Origin: AP-15 sp963774345
GTDB taxonomy: Bacteria > Pseudomonadota > Alphaproteobacteria > ATCC43930 > CGMCC-115725
Assembly: GCA_963774345.1 (NCBI GenBank)
Contig: CAVZFB010000024.1
Coordinates: 462,936-526,935, forward strand
DNA: 64,000 bases
Reading direction: 5' to 3'
In this document: positions 35,618 to 45,229 of the stretch, one piece after another
Layout of the letters: each line of letters starts with the position of its first letter
Position numbering within the stretch: the first letter of the stretch is position 1
Notes under the pieces: generated by a model
Seen by the model: the letters and a program-made list of their open reading frames with translations, nothing else
What the model was told of the DNA's origin: nothing
Databases searched by the model: none
Position numbers and translations under genes: made by a program

Positions 35618-36048
35618 AACCGTCGCGGCAGAGATCGGCGTTCGACCTGGAAGGTAGGCTGCCGCCTTGGCGTCACGCGCGGGGCGAAGGCACCGTCTGA
35701 AACGTAATCCTCGCTGTCATCGCGCGGGGTTGACGGCGGCGCCCGACGAGCGGCGAGGCGGGGCTTGGGCGGCTTTTTTGCCGAGCTCGGGTGCTCGCTG
35801 ATCCGCACGTCAAGATTATGTCCATCGATTGCGGTCCCGTTCATCGCCGCGACCGCGAGCTTGGCGGCGCGCTCGGTCGCGATGTCGACAAAGCCATAGC
35901 GCAGCCGCTTTCCGGTCGCCGGGTCGCGAGCCACGAAAGCGCTCAACACCATCCCGAACGGATCGAAAGCCTCGGCCAACTGATCGTCGGTGAAATCCGG
36001 CGGCAGGTTCGCGACGAAGACATTTCCCCGGAAATACTGCAACCTCAT
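35614..36048 (-). CDS. RRM RNA-binding protein
   Basis: 144 residues. One RNA recognition motif at the N-terminus: RNP2 is NVFVANLP (about 9-16), RNP1 is LRYGFVDI (about 50-57), with the linking helices normal. The tail is basic and disordered (RRAPPSTPRDDSEDY...). Small RRM proteins of this kind in bacteria bind RNA under cold or stress. ATG 36048 is chosen because the RRM begins within eight residues; the frame stays open far upstream but has no domain there. Confidence 0.85.
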   Translation of the reverse strand: MRLQYFRGNVFVANLPPDFTDDQLAEAFDPFGMVLSAFVARDPATGKRLRYGFVDIATERAAKLAVAAMNGTAIDGHNLDVRISEHPSSAKKPPKPRLAARRAPPSTPRDDSEDYVSDGAFAPRVTPRRQPTFQVERRSLPRRF

Positions 36049-36259
36049 CGGCGCCACCCCTCGGCTCAGCCATCCGCCCGCAAACGCCGGCGGAGGATGG
36101 ATGGCGTCATCGTGGCGCGGGAATGTTGACTTTGCAGTGCTGCATTGCACAAGGAGCGGCCCGGACGTTGTTGACCGGTGGAAGCGACAAAGGCTTGCCG
36201 GGTGAGGAACGCCGGACGAAATTGAGCTGTGATTTCTTCGTCGGAAAATTGGAGATGGG

Positions 36260-37135
36260 ATGATCCCGCGTAAACGCAGCACCTTCTCGGCGATCGTCGA
36301 CCGGCCGCCCCTCAAATTGCCCGATCGCGCCCGGATCGTCGTGTGGACGATCGTCAATCTCGAATTCTGGTCGATCTCGCGGCCGATGGCACGGCAGGTG
36401 CTACCGGCACCGACCGGCCAATTGCTGCTGCCCGACGTGCCCAACTGGACTTGGCATGAATACGGGATGCGGGTCGGGGTTTGGCGCTTTTTCGAATTAT
36501 TCAGGCGCCTTGGCATTCGTCCGACCCTGTCGATCAATGCGCGGGTGTGCGAGGAATACGAGCGCGTGGCGCATGCGGCGCGCGAGGCGGGCTGGGAATT
36601 TATGGGCCACGCCTGGGAACAAATGCCGATCCACAAAGTCGACGACCAGGCCGCGATGATCGCCAAATCCTTGGAGGTGCTCGGACGTTTGGCTGGCGTC
36701 AGACCCAAGGGATGGCTCGGGCCAGGGCTGACCGAAACCTACGAGACACCCGAGCTGTTGGCCGCAGCCGGCATCCAATATATCGGCGACTGGGTCTATG
36801 ACGACGAACCGACCGAGATCCACACCAAGCGCGGCCCGCTCGTCACCCTGCCCTACTCGGTCGAGCTGAACGACATCCCGATGATGCTCGTACAGCATCA
36901 CGAATCGGAATATTTCACCCAGCGCTGCATCGATAGCTTCGAGCGCCTCTATGAGGAAGGCGCGGAGCGGGCCAAGATCATGGCGATCGCGATTCATCCC
37001 TACATCAGTGGCCAGCCGCACCGCATCAAATACCTCGAAGCCGTGTACGACCACATCTCTCGCTACGCCGGGGTGCTGCACTGGAATGGGATCGAAATCC
37101 TCGATTGGTATAAACGGGCGCGGGCCGGCAGATGA
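36260..37135 (+). CDS. Polysaccharide deacetylase-fold protein
   Basis: 291 residues, NodB-like fold of the allantoinase/PuuE type: ARIVVWTIVNLEFWSI, ARVCEEYERVAHAAREAGWE, EFMGHAWEQMP, GWLGPGLTETYETPELL and AIHPYISGQPHR. The first metal Asp-Asp pair of true chitin deacetylases is not evident, as in the purine/amide branch of the family. Overlaps the next gene by 4 bp (ATGA), so it is cotranscribed with the CoA transferase. Substrate unknown, probably an amide or ureide. Confidence 0.85.
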   Translation: MIPRKRSTFSAIVDRPPLKLPDRARIVVWTIVNLEFWSISRPMARQVLPAPTGQLLLPDVPNWTWHEYGMRVGVWRFFELFRRLGIRPTLSINARVCEEYERVAHAAREAGWEFMGHAWEQMPIHKVDDQAAMIAKSLEVLGRLAGVRPKGWLGPGLTETYETPELLAAAGIQYIGDWVYDDEPTEIHTKRGPLVTLPYSVELNDIPMMLVQHHESEYFTQRCIDSFERLYEEGAERAKIMAIAIHPYISGQPHRIKYLEAVYDHISRYAGVLHWNGIEILDWYKRARAGR

Positions 37136-38358
37136 TTGAGGTAGAGGCGAGCGAGACGAAGCCCGGTCCGCTTGCCGGGATCAAGATCATCGATCTGACA
37201 ACGGTCGTGTTGGGGCCTCTGGCGACGCAGATCCTCGGCGATCTCGGCGCCGAGGTGATCAAGATCGAAGCGCCGGAGGGCGACATCATGCGCTATGCCG
37301 GCCCGGCGCGCCACCGCGAGATGGGCCATGTTTTTTTGAACCTCAATCGTAACAAGCGCTCTCTGTGCCTTGATTTGAAGCGCGGCGAGGCGGCCGACAT
37401 ATTGCTGGCGCTGCTGCGGCAGAGCGATGTCTTCATGCACAACATGCGCCCGCAGGCGATGACGCGGCTGGGCTTTACTTACGAACGACTGCGTGGCGTC
37501 AATCCGCGGCTGATCTATTGCTCGGCGCATGGCTACGGCCAGGACGGGCCACTCGCCGACCGCCCGGCCTTTGACGACATCATCCAGGGGGCCAGCGGAT
37601 TTGTGGCATTGGAACAGGCGACTGGCGGCGAGGCGCGCTTTGTCCCGACTCTGGTCGGCGACAAGACGGTCGGGTTGACTATGGTCTATGCGGTCATGGC
37701 GGCGCTGCTGCAGCGCGAGCGCACCGGCGAGGGCCAGGCGGTCGAAGTGCCGATGCTCGAAACCATGACCGCCTTCGTCATGGCCGAGCATATGGGCGGA
37801 CTGACCTTCGACCCCCCGATGGGGCCGCCCGGCTATTCGCGCATGCTGGCGCCCGACAGGCGTCCGCACCGCACCGCCGACGGGCACATCTGCATCCTGC
37901 CGTATAGCGACCGGCATTGGCGGGATTTCTTCAGCATCGCCGGGCGGCCCGAACTTGCCGATGATCCGCGCCTTGCCGATCCGCAAATCCGAAGCAGCCA
38001 CGTCGCCGCGCTCTATGCGCTGATCGCCGAATGTCTACGCGGCGAGACTACCGCCTATTGGCTCGACAAGCTCAAAGCGGCCGACATCCCATGCGGACCG
38101 GTCAACCCGCTGGCCGAACTACCTGATGACGAGCAGCTGGCTGCCGTCGATTTCTTTCCGCTGACCGAGCATCCGTCGGAAGGGCGCATCCGGACGGTTC
38201 GGCCGCCCGTGCGGTTCGGCGATGCTGATTGCGCCTTGCGCCGTCACGCGCCGCGCCTCGGCGAGCATTCGCGCGAGATCCTGCGCGAGGCGGGGCTTGG
38301 CGCGAGGGAGGTCGAGGACCTGATCTCCCGTGGGATTGCGATCGCCGCGCCTGTGTAA
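37132..38358 (+). CDS. CaiB/BaiF family III CoA transferase
   Basis: 408 residues. LAGIKIIDLTTVVLGPLATQ, LGAEVIKIEAPEGDIMRYAG, NRNKRSLCLDLK, MRPQAMTRLGF and catalytic-aspartate region RPAFDDIIQGASGF. Start overlaps the deacetylase-like gene. Immediately followed by aconitase X remnants. Second family III CoA transferase in this window; the two are clearly different genes. Confidence 0.92.
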   Translation: MIEVEASETKPGPLAGIKIIDLTTVVLGPLATQILGDLGAEVIKIEAPEGDIMRYAGPARHREMGHVFLNLNRNKRSLCLDLKRGEAADILLALLRQSDVFMHNMRPQAMTRLGFTYERLRGVNPRLIYCSAHGYGQDGPLADRPAFDDIIQGASGFVALEQATGGEARFVPTLVGDKTVGLTMVYAVMAALLQRERTGEGQAVEVPMLETMTAFVMAEHMGGLTFDPPMGPPGYSRMLAPDRRPHRTADGHICILPYSDRHWRDFFSIAGRPELADDPRLADPQIRSSHVAALYALIAECLRGETTAYWLDKLKAADIPCGPVNPLAELPDDEQLAAVDFFPLTEHPSEGRIRTVRPPVRFGDADCALRRHAPRLGEHSREILREAGLGAREVEDLISRGIAIAAPV

Positions 38359-38364
38359 CACGCG

Positions 38365-38724
38365 ATGCGGCTGACTGACGAGGAGGGGCGATGCTGGCCG
38401 GCGAGCTTGGCGAGCCGAGGCGCTGGGCGATCGCACACCAGATCGCCGTCGGCGAGTTCTTCGACGCCGCCGACTTCGTCCCGGTCTCGCAAGCGCACAT
38501 CATGGCCGACACCGAGTCCCTGGGCGAGGGCGCGCACGATTGTACCGCGGGCATTGATCTTCAACCGTGTCAACCCGATCCTGGCGCAGGGCGCTGCTTT
38601 CGCCAACGTCGCGCTGGTCGACCGCTTCGCCGACGGCGATGTGACGCGGCTGTTCCGGCCCGGCGATGAAGTACGCATCGATCCCGCTACCGGCGTCGTT
38701 GAAATCCTGAACCGCGACGAGTGA
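38365..38724 (+). pseudogene. Aconitase X remnant with internal deletion
   Basis: The start MRLTDEE is out of frame with the next segment LAGELGEPRRWAIAHQIAVG, which continues through FVPVSQAHIMADTESLGE, the beginning of the aconitase X catalytic domain. The text then jumps, in another frame, to TIVPRALIFNRVNPILAQGA...VALVDRF, the end of the swivel domain. Some 400 residues between are missing. One small indel and one large deletion destroy the gene. Stop is TGA 38722. It lies 6 bp after the CoA transferase and was probably part of the same operon. Confidence 0.85.
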
Positions 38725-38782
38725 GGATTTTTGCTCCGAAGCCCCATATTTGACCGGATGGCGTGAGCCTGGAGTCAGCACG

Positions 38783-39847
38783 ATGTCGACCACCTACCGC
38801 TACACACTTCCGGTCGAGCAGACCGAGTGGAAGTTCGACGGCCATACCGAAACCTGCTTCACCTGGGAATACGACGAGCCGCGCGAGGCGCTGCTCCAGC
38901 TCTATTCCAAGGGCAAAAAGCAGCAATGGGACGCGGCCGAGCGGATCGACTGGTCACAGGACCTCGATCCGGAAAACCCAATGATGCTCGACGACCGGGT
39001 CGTCCACATCTTCGGTACCGACCTTTGGGACCGGATGACCGATAAAGAACGCAGTCGGGTTCGCCACCATCTGCAGGCATCGCAGATCTCGCAATTCATG
39101 CACGGCGAGCAGGGCGCGCTGATCGCGACGGCCAAGATCGTGCAAACGGTCCCCGATCTCGATGCGAAATTCTATGCTGCGACGCAGGTGATGGACGAGG
39201 CACGGCATGTCGAAGCCTATTCGCGACTACTCCACGAAAAATTCGAGCTCGCGTATCCGATCACCCCGGGGCTGAAGGCGTTGCTCGATGACGGACTGAC
39301 CGACAGCCGCTGGGACATGACCTATCTGACCATGCAGATCCTGATCGAGGGGTTGGCGTTAGCGGCGTTCCAGCGCATCCGCGACCAGTCGAAGAATCCG
39401 CTCGCGGCTGCGGTCAACGCCTATGTGATGCAGGACGAGGCGCGGCACGTCGCGTTCGGCCGGCTCGCCCTGCGCGACTTCTACCCGCAACTCAGCGGGG
39501 CCGAGCGCAAGGAACGCGAAGATTTCGTCGTCACCGCCTGCTGGCACATGCGCGACCGGTTCAATCAGCGGGAGGTCTGGGAACGGCTCGGTCTGCCGGT
39601 CGAGGAATGCCTGAGGATCGTCGATCAGTCCGAGTCGATGAAAGTCTTTCGCAGCCGCATCTTCAGCCGCATTGTTCCGACGGTTAAGGATATCGGGCTG
39701 TGGGGGCCACAAGTGCAGGAGGCCTTCGCGGCGATGGGGGCAATCGAGTTCGCCAAGGTCGATGCCGGCGCGTTATTGGAGAACGATGCTCGAGTGGCGG
39801 AGGACTTCGACGCGGGCCTGCGGATGCGTGACGCCGCGCTGCCTTAG
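38783..39847 (+). CDS. Ferritin-like diiron protein
   Basis: 354 residues. Four-helix carboxylate-bridged site: FMHGEQGAL (Glu), MDEARHVEAY (Glu-x-x-His), LIEGLALAAF (Glu) and MQDEARHVAFG (Glu-x-x-His). This is the pattern of ribonucleotide reductase R2-like and AurF-like oxygenases, so an oxidation of an organic substrate is likely. TGGAG precedes ATG 38783. Same strand as the deacetylase-like and CoA transferase genes, possibly once one pathway. Confidence 0.85.
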   Translation: MSTTYRYTLPVEQTEWKFDGHTETCFTWEYDEPREALLQLYSKGKKQQWDAAERIDWSQDLDPENPMMLDDRVVHIFGTDLWDRMTDKERSRVRHHLQASQISQFMHGEQGALIATAKIVQTVPDLDAKFYAATQVMDEARHVEAYSRLLHEKFELAYPITPGLKALLDDGLTDSRWDMTYLTMQILIEGLALAAFQRIRDQSKNPLAAAVNAYVMQDEARHVAFGRLALRDFYPQLSGAERKEREDFVVTACWHMRDRFNQREVWERLGLPVEECLRIVDQSESMKVFRSRIFSRIVPTVKDIGLWGPQVQEAFAAMGAIEFAKVDAGALLENDARVAEDFDAGLRMRDAALP

Positions 39848-39860
39848 CGAGGCAGGGGGG

Positions 39861-41204
39861 TTAATCCGGCAGCCCGAAGACCTCTTCCGGCTGGTAGAGG
39901 CCTCGAACCGGCTGGAAGCCCAGCGAGACCAGTGGGCGCGGGCAGATCTCAGCGAAGGCGGAAGAGGTCAACAACGGGCGTGAGAGGCGCTTGGTCAGGC
40001 CCTCGATGCGTGAGGCTAAGTTGACCGCCGGCCCTATCACGGTGAAGTCGAGGCGGTCGGCTGAGCCGACATTGCCGTAGATGACCTCGCCCAAATGCAG
40101 CCCGATGCCGGCCCGCACCTCGCTCCGCGCGCTTTCCCGGCGTTCCCGGTTGATCGCGGCGAGACGTTCGAGCCCTTGGGTGGCGGCGTCGAGCGCACGC
40201 AAGCTCGACGGCGTGAAATCCTCGTCGTCGTCGGCCGGGAAGATCGCTAGCACCCCATCGCCCATGAATTTCAAGATTTCGCCTTTGTTTTCCTGGATCG
40301 GCGACCCGATCGCGTCGAAATAATCGTCGAGCAGTTCGATAACCGCATCGCCCGGCAAGCGATCCGACAAACCAGTGAAGTTGCGCATATCGGTCATCAT
40401 GATAACCGCGCGCATCCGCTCGCCCTGCGCCCGCAGGATCTGGCCGGCGAGGATGCGCCGCCCGGCCTGCGGCCCAAGATAGGTATCGAGGAGACTGGAG
40501 CTGATCCGGCGCTCCGCGCGCGTCTCGGCGATCGCGGCCAAAGCCGGATTGATGTCCTCGAGTGCGGCGATGTCGGCGTCCGTGAACCCGTCCGGCCGAT
40601 TGGTCGCCCAGGTCACCACCGGGAAGCGGCGAAAGGTGCGGTTCAACGGCAGCGCAAAATAATCGGTCCCGCCAGCCTTGCGAATTCTCTCCAGCAGCGG
40701 AAACTCAGGCGCGGGCTGGTCGAGGCGGCGGCGGAACGGCGTCCCGCGTTCGATCGTCGCCCGGATCGGGCTCAGACGATATTCGTCGGTGTCATCAGAG
40801 CCATGCAGGATGCTGTATTGCTCGACGATCTTGCGGTCGCGCAACCAGCGCACGCCGATGCCGCGAATTTGGGGGTGCAGTACACCCACGTGATAGGTGG
40901 CACGCCACAGCGGTACACTGTCGCCAAGGAGCCGCCAGCACAGCTCGTCAAATAGTTCGACGCCGCTGTCGATTTGCGGCCCATCGACCAGCAACCAACG
41001 CGTAATCTGTCCGCCCTGGATCGGTGCACCCAGGCCGGTGTAAGCGCCTTCAGTGCGGAAGAACTCTTCCCCGTTGGTCCGGGGTGCCGGCTCGAGGGGT
41101 TCGGCGAGGGAAAGCGTCGCGGACAGTTTCTTGTCCCTTCGTCTGCTGAAAAGCGATCGGCCTACACCGTGGGAGGCAGAACCGCCGATAGATAGGCGCG
41201 CCAT
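39861..41204 (-). CDS. Class III adenylate/guanylate cyclase with N-terminal sensor region
   Basis: About 447 residues. The C-terminal catalytic domain from residue 250 has MMTDMRNFTGLSDRL and FMGDGVLAIF (metal aspartates), and GLHLGEVIYGNVGS and RLDFTVIGPAVNLASRIE (transition-state region). The N-terminal 240 residues are a sensor of GAF-like character common in alphaproteobacterial cyclases. A TTG at 41243 with no good ribosome site is an alternative start; ATG 41204 is chosen with modest confidence. Confidence 0.85.
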   Translation of the reverse strand: MARLSIGGSASHGVGRSLFSRRRDKKLSATLSLAEPLEPAPRTNGEEFFRTEGAYTGLGAPIQGGQITRWLLVDGPQIDSGVELFDELCWRLLGDSVPLWRATYHVGVLHPQIRGIGVRWLRDRKIVEQYSILHGSDDTDEYRLSPIRATIERGTPFRRRLDQPAPEFPLLERIRKAGGTDYFALPLNRTFRRFPVVTWATNRPDGFTDADIAALEDINPALAAIAETRAERRISSSLLDTYLGPQAGRRILAGQILRAQGERMRAVIMMTDMRNFTGLSDRLPGDAVIELLDDYFDAIGSPIQENKGEILKFMGDGVLAIFPADDDEDFTPSSLRALDAATQGLERLAAINRERRESARSEVRAGIGLHLGEVIYGNVGSADRLDFTVIGPAVNLASRIEGLTKRLSRPLLTSSAFAEICPRPLVSLGFQPVRGLYQPEEVFGLPD

Positions 41205-41283
41205 GCGCCGATTGCGATGGGCGGACGTTTCGCTGACGGGCAACGTGTTCTAACCTGAGCGAGGCGACAACGTGGAGGAAGCG

Positions 41284-43093
41284 ATGGCGGCCTTTACCAC
41301 TCGACCGGAGATCCGAGGCACTTTTGGCGCCGTAGCCTCGACGCATTGGCTGGCCTCTGCGGTCGGCATGAGTATCCTGGAAAAGGGCGGCAACGCTTTT
41401 GATGCCGCGGCTGCCGCCGGTTTCACGTTGCAAGTGGTTGAGCCCCATCTGAACGGCCCCCTCGGCGAAGCGCCGATCCTGGTGTGGAGTGAGGCCAATC
41501 GCCGCTGCGACATGATCTGCGGTCAGGGAGTGGCGCCCGCTGCTGCGACGATCGGTCATTTCCGCAGGCTTGGTCTCGACCTGATCCCCGGCACCGGGCT
41601 GCTCGCCGCCACGGTCCCCGGCGCGTTCGGCGCCTGGATGCGGTTGCTGCGCGATTGGGGGACGCTGCCGCTCAGCGAAATCCTGGCGCCGGCGATCGGC
41701 TACGCCGAGAACGGCTATCCGGTGGTCGACCGCGTCAGCGAGGCGATCACAGCGATGGCCGAGATGTTCCATCGCGAATGGCCGAGCTCGGCCGCGGTCT
41801 ATTTGCCGCACGGTAAGCCGCCGGTACCGGGGCGGCTGTTTCGCAACTCGGCTCTCGCCGCGACCTATCGCCAGGTTCTTTCCGAAGCCGGCGACGGGGC
41901 ACGCGAAGTCCAGATCGAGCGCGCCCGCACCGCGTGGTACCGCGGCTTTGTTGCCGACGCGATCGACCGGTTTTGCCGGCACGAAAGGGTGCTCGACTCC
42001 TCGGGCCGGCGCCATGCCGGGCTGTTGACCGGCGATGACCTTGCGGGCTGGGAGGCCCCGGTCGAGGCGCCGGTTTCCTTCGATTACCGGGACTGGACTG
42101 TGATGAAGGGCGGGCCTTGGAGCCAGGGGCCGATTCTGCTGCAAACCTTGGCGCTGGTTCAGGGGTTCGATCTCGATGATCTCGATCCGCTCGGACCGGA
42201 TTTCGTCCACATCGTGGCCGAATGCATGAAACTGGCCTTTGCCGACCGCGAGGCTTGGTACGGCGATCCCGATTTTGTCGACGTACCGATGTCGCACCCT
42301 CTTGAGCGCCGCTTATAACGATGCACGGCGCAAGCTGGTCGGCGACCGCGCCTCGTTGGAGCTGCGCCCCGGGCACCCGGACGGCCGCGTGCCGCGGGTG
42401 CTGGTCGGGGGCCAAGAAACCGCGATTTCGGGCGCCGGCATCGGCGAGCCCACGATTGGCGGCGTCGGCGAGCCGACGACGACCCGGCAAGGCGTCGTCG
42501 CCGGTGACACCTGCCATGTCGATGTCGTCGATCGCTGGGGCAACATGGTTTCGGCGACGCCGTCGGGTGGCTGGCTGCAAAGCTCGCCGGTCATTCCCAA
42601 GCTAGGCTTTTGCCTCGGTACACGCATGCAAATGTTCTGGCTCGAAGAGGGGGTGCCGGCGAGCCTGGTGCCCGGCAAACGCCCGCGCAGCACCTTGTCG
42701 CCATCGATGGCGTTCAAGGACGGTGCCCCCGCTCTCGCTTTCGGCACGCCTGGCGGCGATCAGCAGGACCAGTGGTCGGCGCTGATGTTCGTACATCACG
42801 TCGATCACCGCATGAATTTGCAGGAGGCGATCGAGTGCCCGGCCTTTCACACCGAGCACATGCCCAGCTCGTTCTACCCGCGCGCTGCGAAACCGGGTCT
42901 GGTGGTGCTTGAAGGGCGCTTTCCCGAAGAGACACGTGCTTACCTCGCCCAGCGCGGCCACCGCCTGACCGTCGGCGCCCCGTGGTCAGAGGGCCGGCTG
43001 TCCGCCTGCGCCCGGGAAGAAACCCCCGAAGGGCGAGTGCTCAAGGCCGCTGCTAATCCGCGCGGCATGCAAGGCTATGCGGTCGGGCGTTAA
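41284..43093 (+). pseudogene. Gamma-glutamyltransferase-family gene split by a frameshift
   Basis: ATG 41284 follows GGAGG. The first part (FGAVASTHWLASAVGMSILE, GGNAFDAAAAAGFTLQVVEP) reads normally to DVPMS at about 42294, then hits a stop at 42316. Removing one C near 42295 restores the frame to TLLSAAYNDARRKLV and on to the end. The nucleophile threonine needed for self-cleavage, in AGDTCHVDVVDRWGNM, lies after the break. Total length of about 600 residues is normal. Either a young pseudogene or a sequencing indel; no other damage is seen. Confidence 0.8.
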
Positions 43094-43206
43094 TCGGAAA
43101 AGCGAGGTTCTGGCAAGCTCTCGGTCGCAGTGAATACGGTTAGGTCCGGGGGCTGTACGCCTGAGAGTCGGCTCCGGCCATAGCGGCATGCCATGGCTTT
43201 AGCCGT

Positions 43207-44151
43207 TCAGCCGCCGACGGCACCCTGAGTTTCGACGTATAGGGAATAAATCGACTGGCTCGCGGCCATGAACAGGCGGTTGCGCTTAATCCCGCCAAAA
43301 CAGACGTTGGCGCAGCGCTCCGGGAGCATAATGCGGCCGATTAGGGCGCCATCTGGAGCAAAGGCGGCGACACCGTCCTCGGCCTCGCCGCCGGAGAAGG
43401 CGCACCAGACATTGCCGTGGACGTCGACGCGGATGCCATCGGTGCCGCCGGGCTCGGCATTAAAAAATAGGCGCCCGTTAACGGCTCTCGTGCCGTTGTC
43501 GACAATGTCGTAGACCTGGACCGTCCGCGGTCCCAGCGCTCCCGGCGTGTCAACGACGTAAAGCAATTTCTCGTCGGGAGAAAAAGCGAGCCCATTGGGC
43601 CGTTTCATGTCGCCGATCGCGACCGTCATTTCGCCAGTGGCGGGATCGAGCCGGTAGACGCGCAGCGGCAATTCCCATGGCGCGGTATGGCCGAGATAAT
43701 TGCCACGCGTGCCGGCACCGTTGTCGCTGAACCAGATCGAGCCATCGGACTTGACGGCGACGTCGTTCGGCGCGGTCAGCCGCTTGCCGTCGAAGCTGTC
43801 GGCCAGCACCGTTATCGTGCCGTCATATTCGGTGCGGGTCAGTCGTTGCGCGTCCATCTCGCAGGTCACCAGCCGGCCCTGGCGGTCGCGGGTATTGCCG
43901 TTGGCATAGTGCGACGGCTTGCGGAAGAGGCTGACCGCGCCGGTTTCCTCCTCCCATTTCATGATCCGGTCGTCGGGGATGTCGCTCCACAACAAAAACC
44001 GGCCGTCGCCGAACCACACCGGACCCTCGTTGAAGCGGCAGCCGGTCGCGATCCGCTCGATCGCGGCATTGCCGAGTACCAGCGCTGAAAAGCGCGGGTC
44101 GAGGATTTTGATGCCCGGATCGGGGTAGCGCACGATCGCCGAGTCCATCAT
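43207..44151 (-). CDS. SMP-30/gluconolactonase family protein
   Basis: 314 residues, six-bladed propeller lactonase. CRFNEGPVWFGDGRFLLWSD, LTAPNDVAVKSDGSIWFSDN, RPNGLAFSPDEKLLYVVD and GGTDGIRVDVHGNVWC carry the calcium-binding Glu, Asn and Asp positions. No signal peptide. Hydrolyses sugar lactones or similar. Followed downstream by nothing on this strand; the 2-hydroxyacid dehydrogenase precedes it by 17 bp, so the two are likely one operon. Confidence 0.9.
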   Translation of the reverse strand: MMDSAIVRYPDPGIKILDPRFSALVLGNAAIERIATGCRFNEGPVWFGDGRFLLWSDIPDDRIMKWEEETGAVSLFRKPSHYANGNTRDRQGRLVTCEMDAQRLTRTEYDGTITVLADSFDGKRLTAPNDVAVKSDGSIWFSDNGAGTRGNYLGHTAPWELPLRVYRLDPATGEMTVAIGDMKRPNGLAFSPDEKLLYVVDTPGALGPRTVQVYDIVDNGTRAVNGRLFFNAEPGGTDGIRVDVHGNVWCAFSGGEAEDGVAAFAPDGALIGRIMLPERCANVCFGGIKRNRLFMAASQSIYSLYVETQGAVGG

Positions 44152-44168
44152 CTGCGGCCTCCCTTGGC

Positions 44169-45215
44169 TCAGGAATTCGGGCCGCGCTCCATCGACACCG
44201 GCTGCCAGCGCTTAAGGCCGCTATCGGCGAGCACCGACGGGTTGACGCACGACATTGGCCACTTGCCCGACAGCGCCAGCGATAATTCGAGACCCACCCG
44301 CCGCCGGCGTGCCGGATCGAACCGGGCGGTGGCTGAGGCGACATGCGCAGTCAGGATCACATTGTCCATACGCAGCAGCGGGTTGTTGCCTCCCGGAGGC
44401 TCTTGCTCGAGCACGTCGAGCCCGGCAGCGGCGATCATCCCCTCGTCAAGTGCCTTGATCAGCGCTGCCTCGTCGGTGGTTGGCCCGCGCCCGGTGCTGA
44501 CATAGATCGCCGTCTTCTTCATCTGGCGGAAATGCTCTTCGCGAATCAGCCGATTGGCGCTTTCCGTTGCCGGCGTATGCATCGAGAGGATGTCGGCGCG
44601 GGCCAGCAATTCCGCTAGGCTGACCGGTTCAACCCCGCGCTCGACCATGACGATCTCTTCGATATACGGGTCGTAGGCGATAACGTGGAGGCCGAATGGC
44701 TTGGCCCTTTCGGCGACCGCGCGGGCGACGTGACCGAACGCGATAAGGCCAAGGGTCATACCGCGAAGGCGCGGGATCTTGAGCAGCGCCGGCCGCCCTT
44801 CGGCCCAGCGCCCATCGCGGACCATCCGGTCCTGCTCGATCAGGCGGCGATGGGTCGCGAGGATCAGGGTCATCGCGTGATCAGCGACCTCTTCGATAAA
44901 GGTGTCGGGACAATTGGTGACGGGTATGCCCTTCATCGTTGCCGCGTCGACATCGACGCTGTCGACCCCGACGCTGCCCAGCGAGATGATTTTGCAGCGC
45001 TGCAGCCCGTCGATCATCTTCTTGGTAATGCGCCGGCCCTTGGCGTAGAGCGCGTCGGCATCTTTCACGGCCACGACGAATTCGTCCTCAGATCCGGCCG
45101 GGACCTCATAGATCTCGGCATCGATCGGCGTCAGTGCCTCCATCTCGTAGCCGTAGCCGCCGCCAGCGACGGTGAAACTTGCCCCCGCCGGTGTCGCGAT
45201 CCTGAACTTGGCCAA
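44169..45215 (-). CDS. D-2-hydroxyacid dehydrogenase (C-terminal-binding-protein-like)
   Basis: 348 residues. NAD fold LGLIAFGHVARAVAERAKPFG, then ADILSMHTPATESANRLI, STGRGPTTDEAALIKAL and ILTAHVASATARFD with the catalytic histidine. Arginine and glutamate are retained, though the usual second glycine of GxGxxG is shifted (GLIAFGHVA). The start is TTG 45215 after GGGAGG. Reduces 2-ketoacids or oxidises 2-hydroxyacids. Shares a transcript with the SMP-30 protein. Confidence 0.85.
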   Translation of the reverse strand: MAKFRIATPAGASFTVAGGGYGYEMEALTPIDAEIYEVPAGSEDEFVVAVKDADALYAKGRRITKKMIDGLQRCKIISLGSVGVDSVDVDAATMKGIPVTNCPDTFIEEVADHAMTLILATHRRLIEQDRMVRDGRWAEGRPALLKIPRLRGMTLGLIAFGHVARAVAERAKPFGLHVIAYDPYIEEIVMVERGVEPVSLAELLARADILSMHTPATESANRLIREEHFRQMKKTAIYVSTGRGPTTDEAALIKALDEGMIAAAGLDVLEQEPPGGNNPLLRMDNVILTAHVASATARFDPARRRRVGLELSLALSGKWPMSCVNPSVLADSGLKRWQPVSMERGPNS

Positions 45216-45229
45216 TGCGCCCTCCCACT

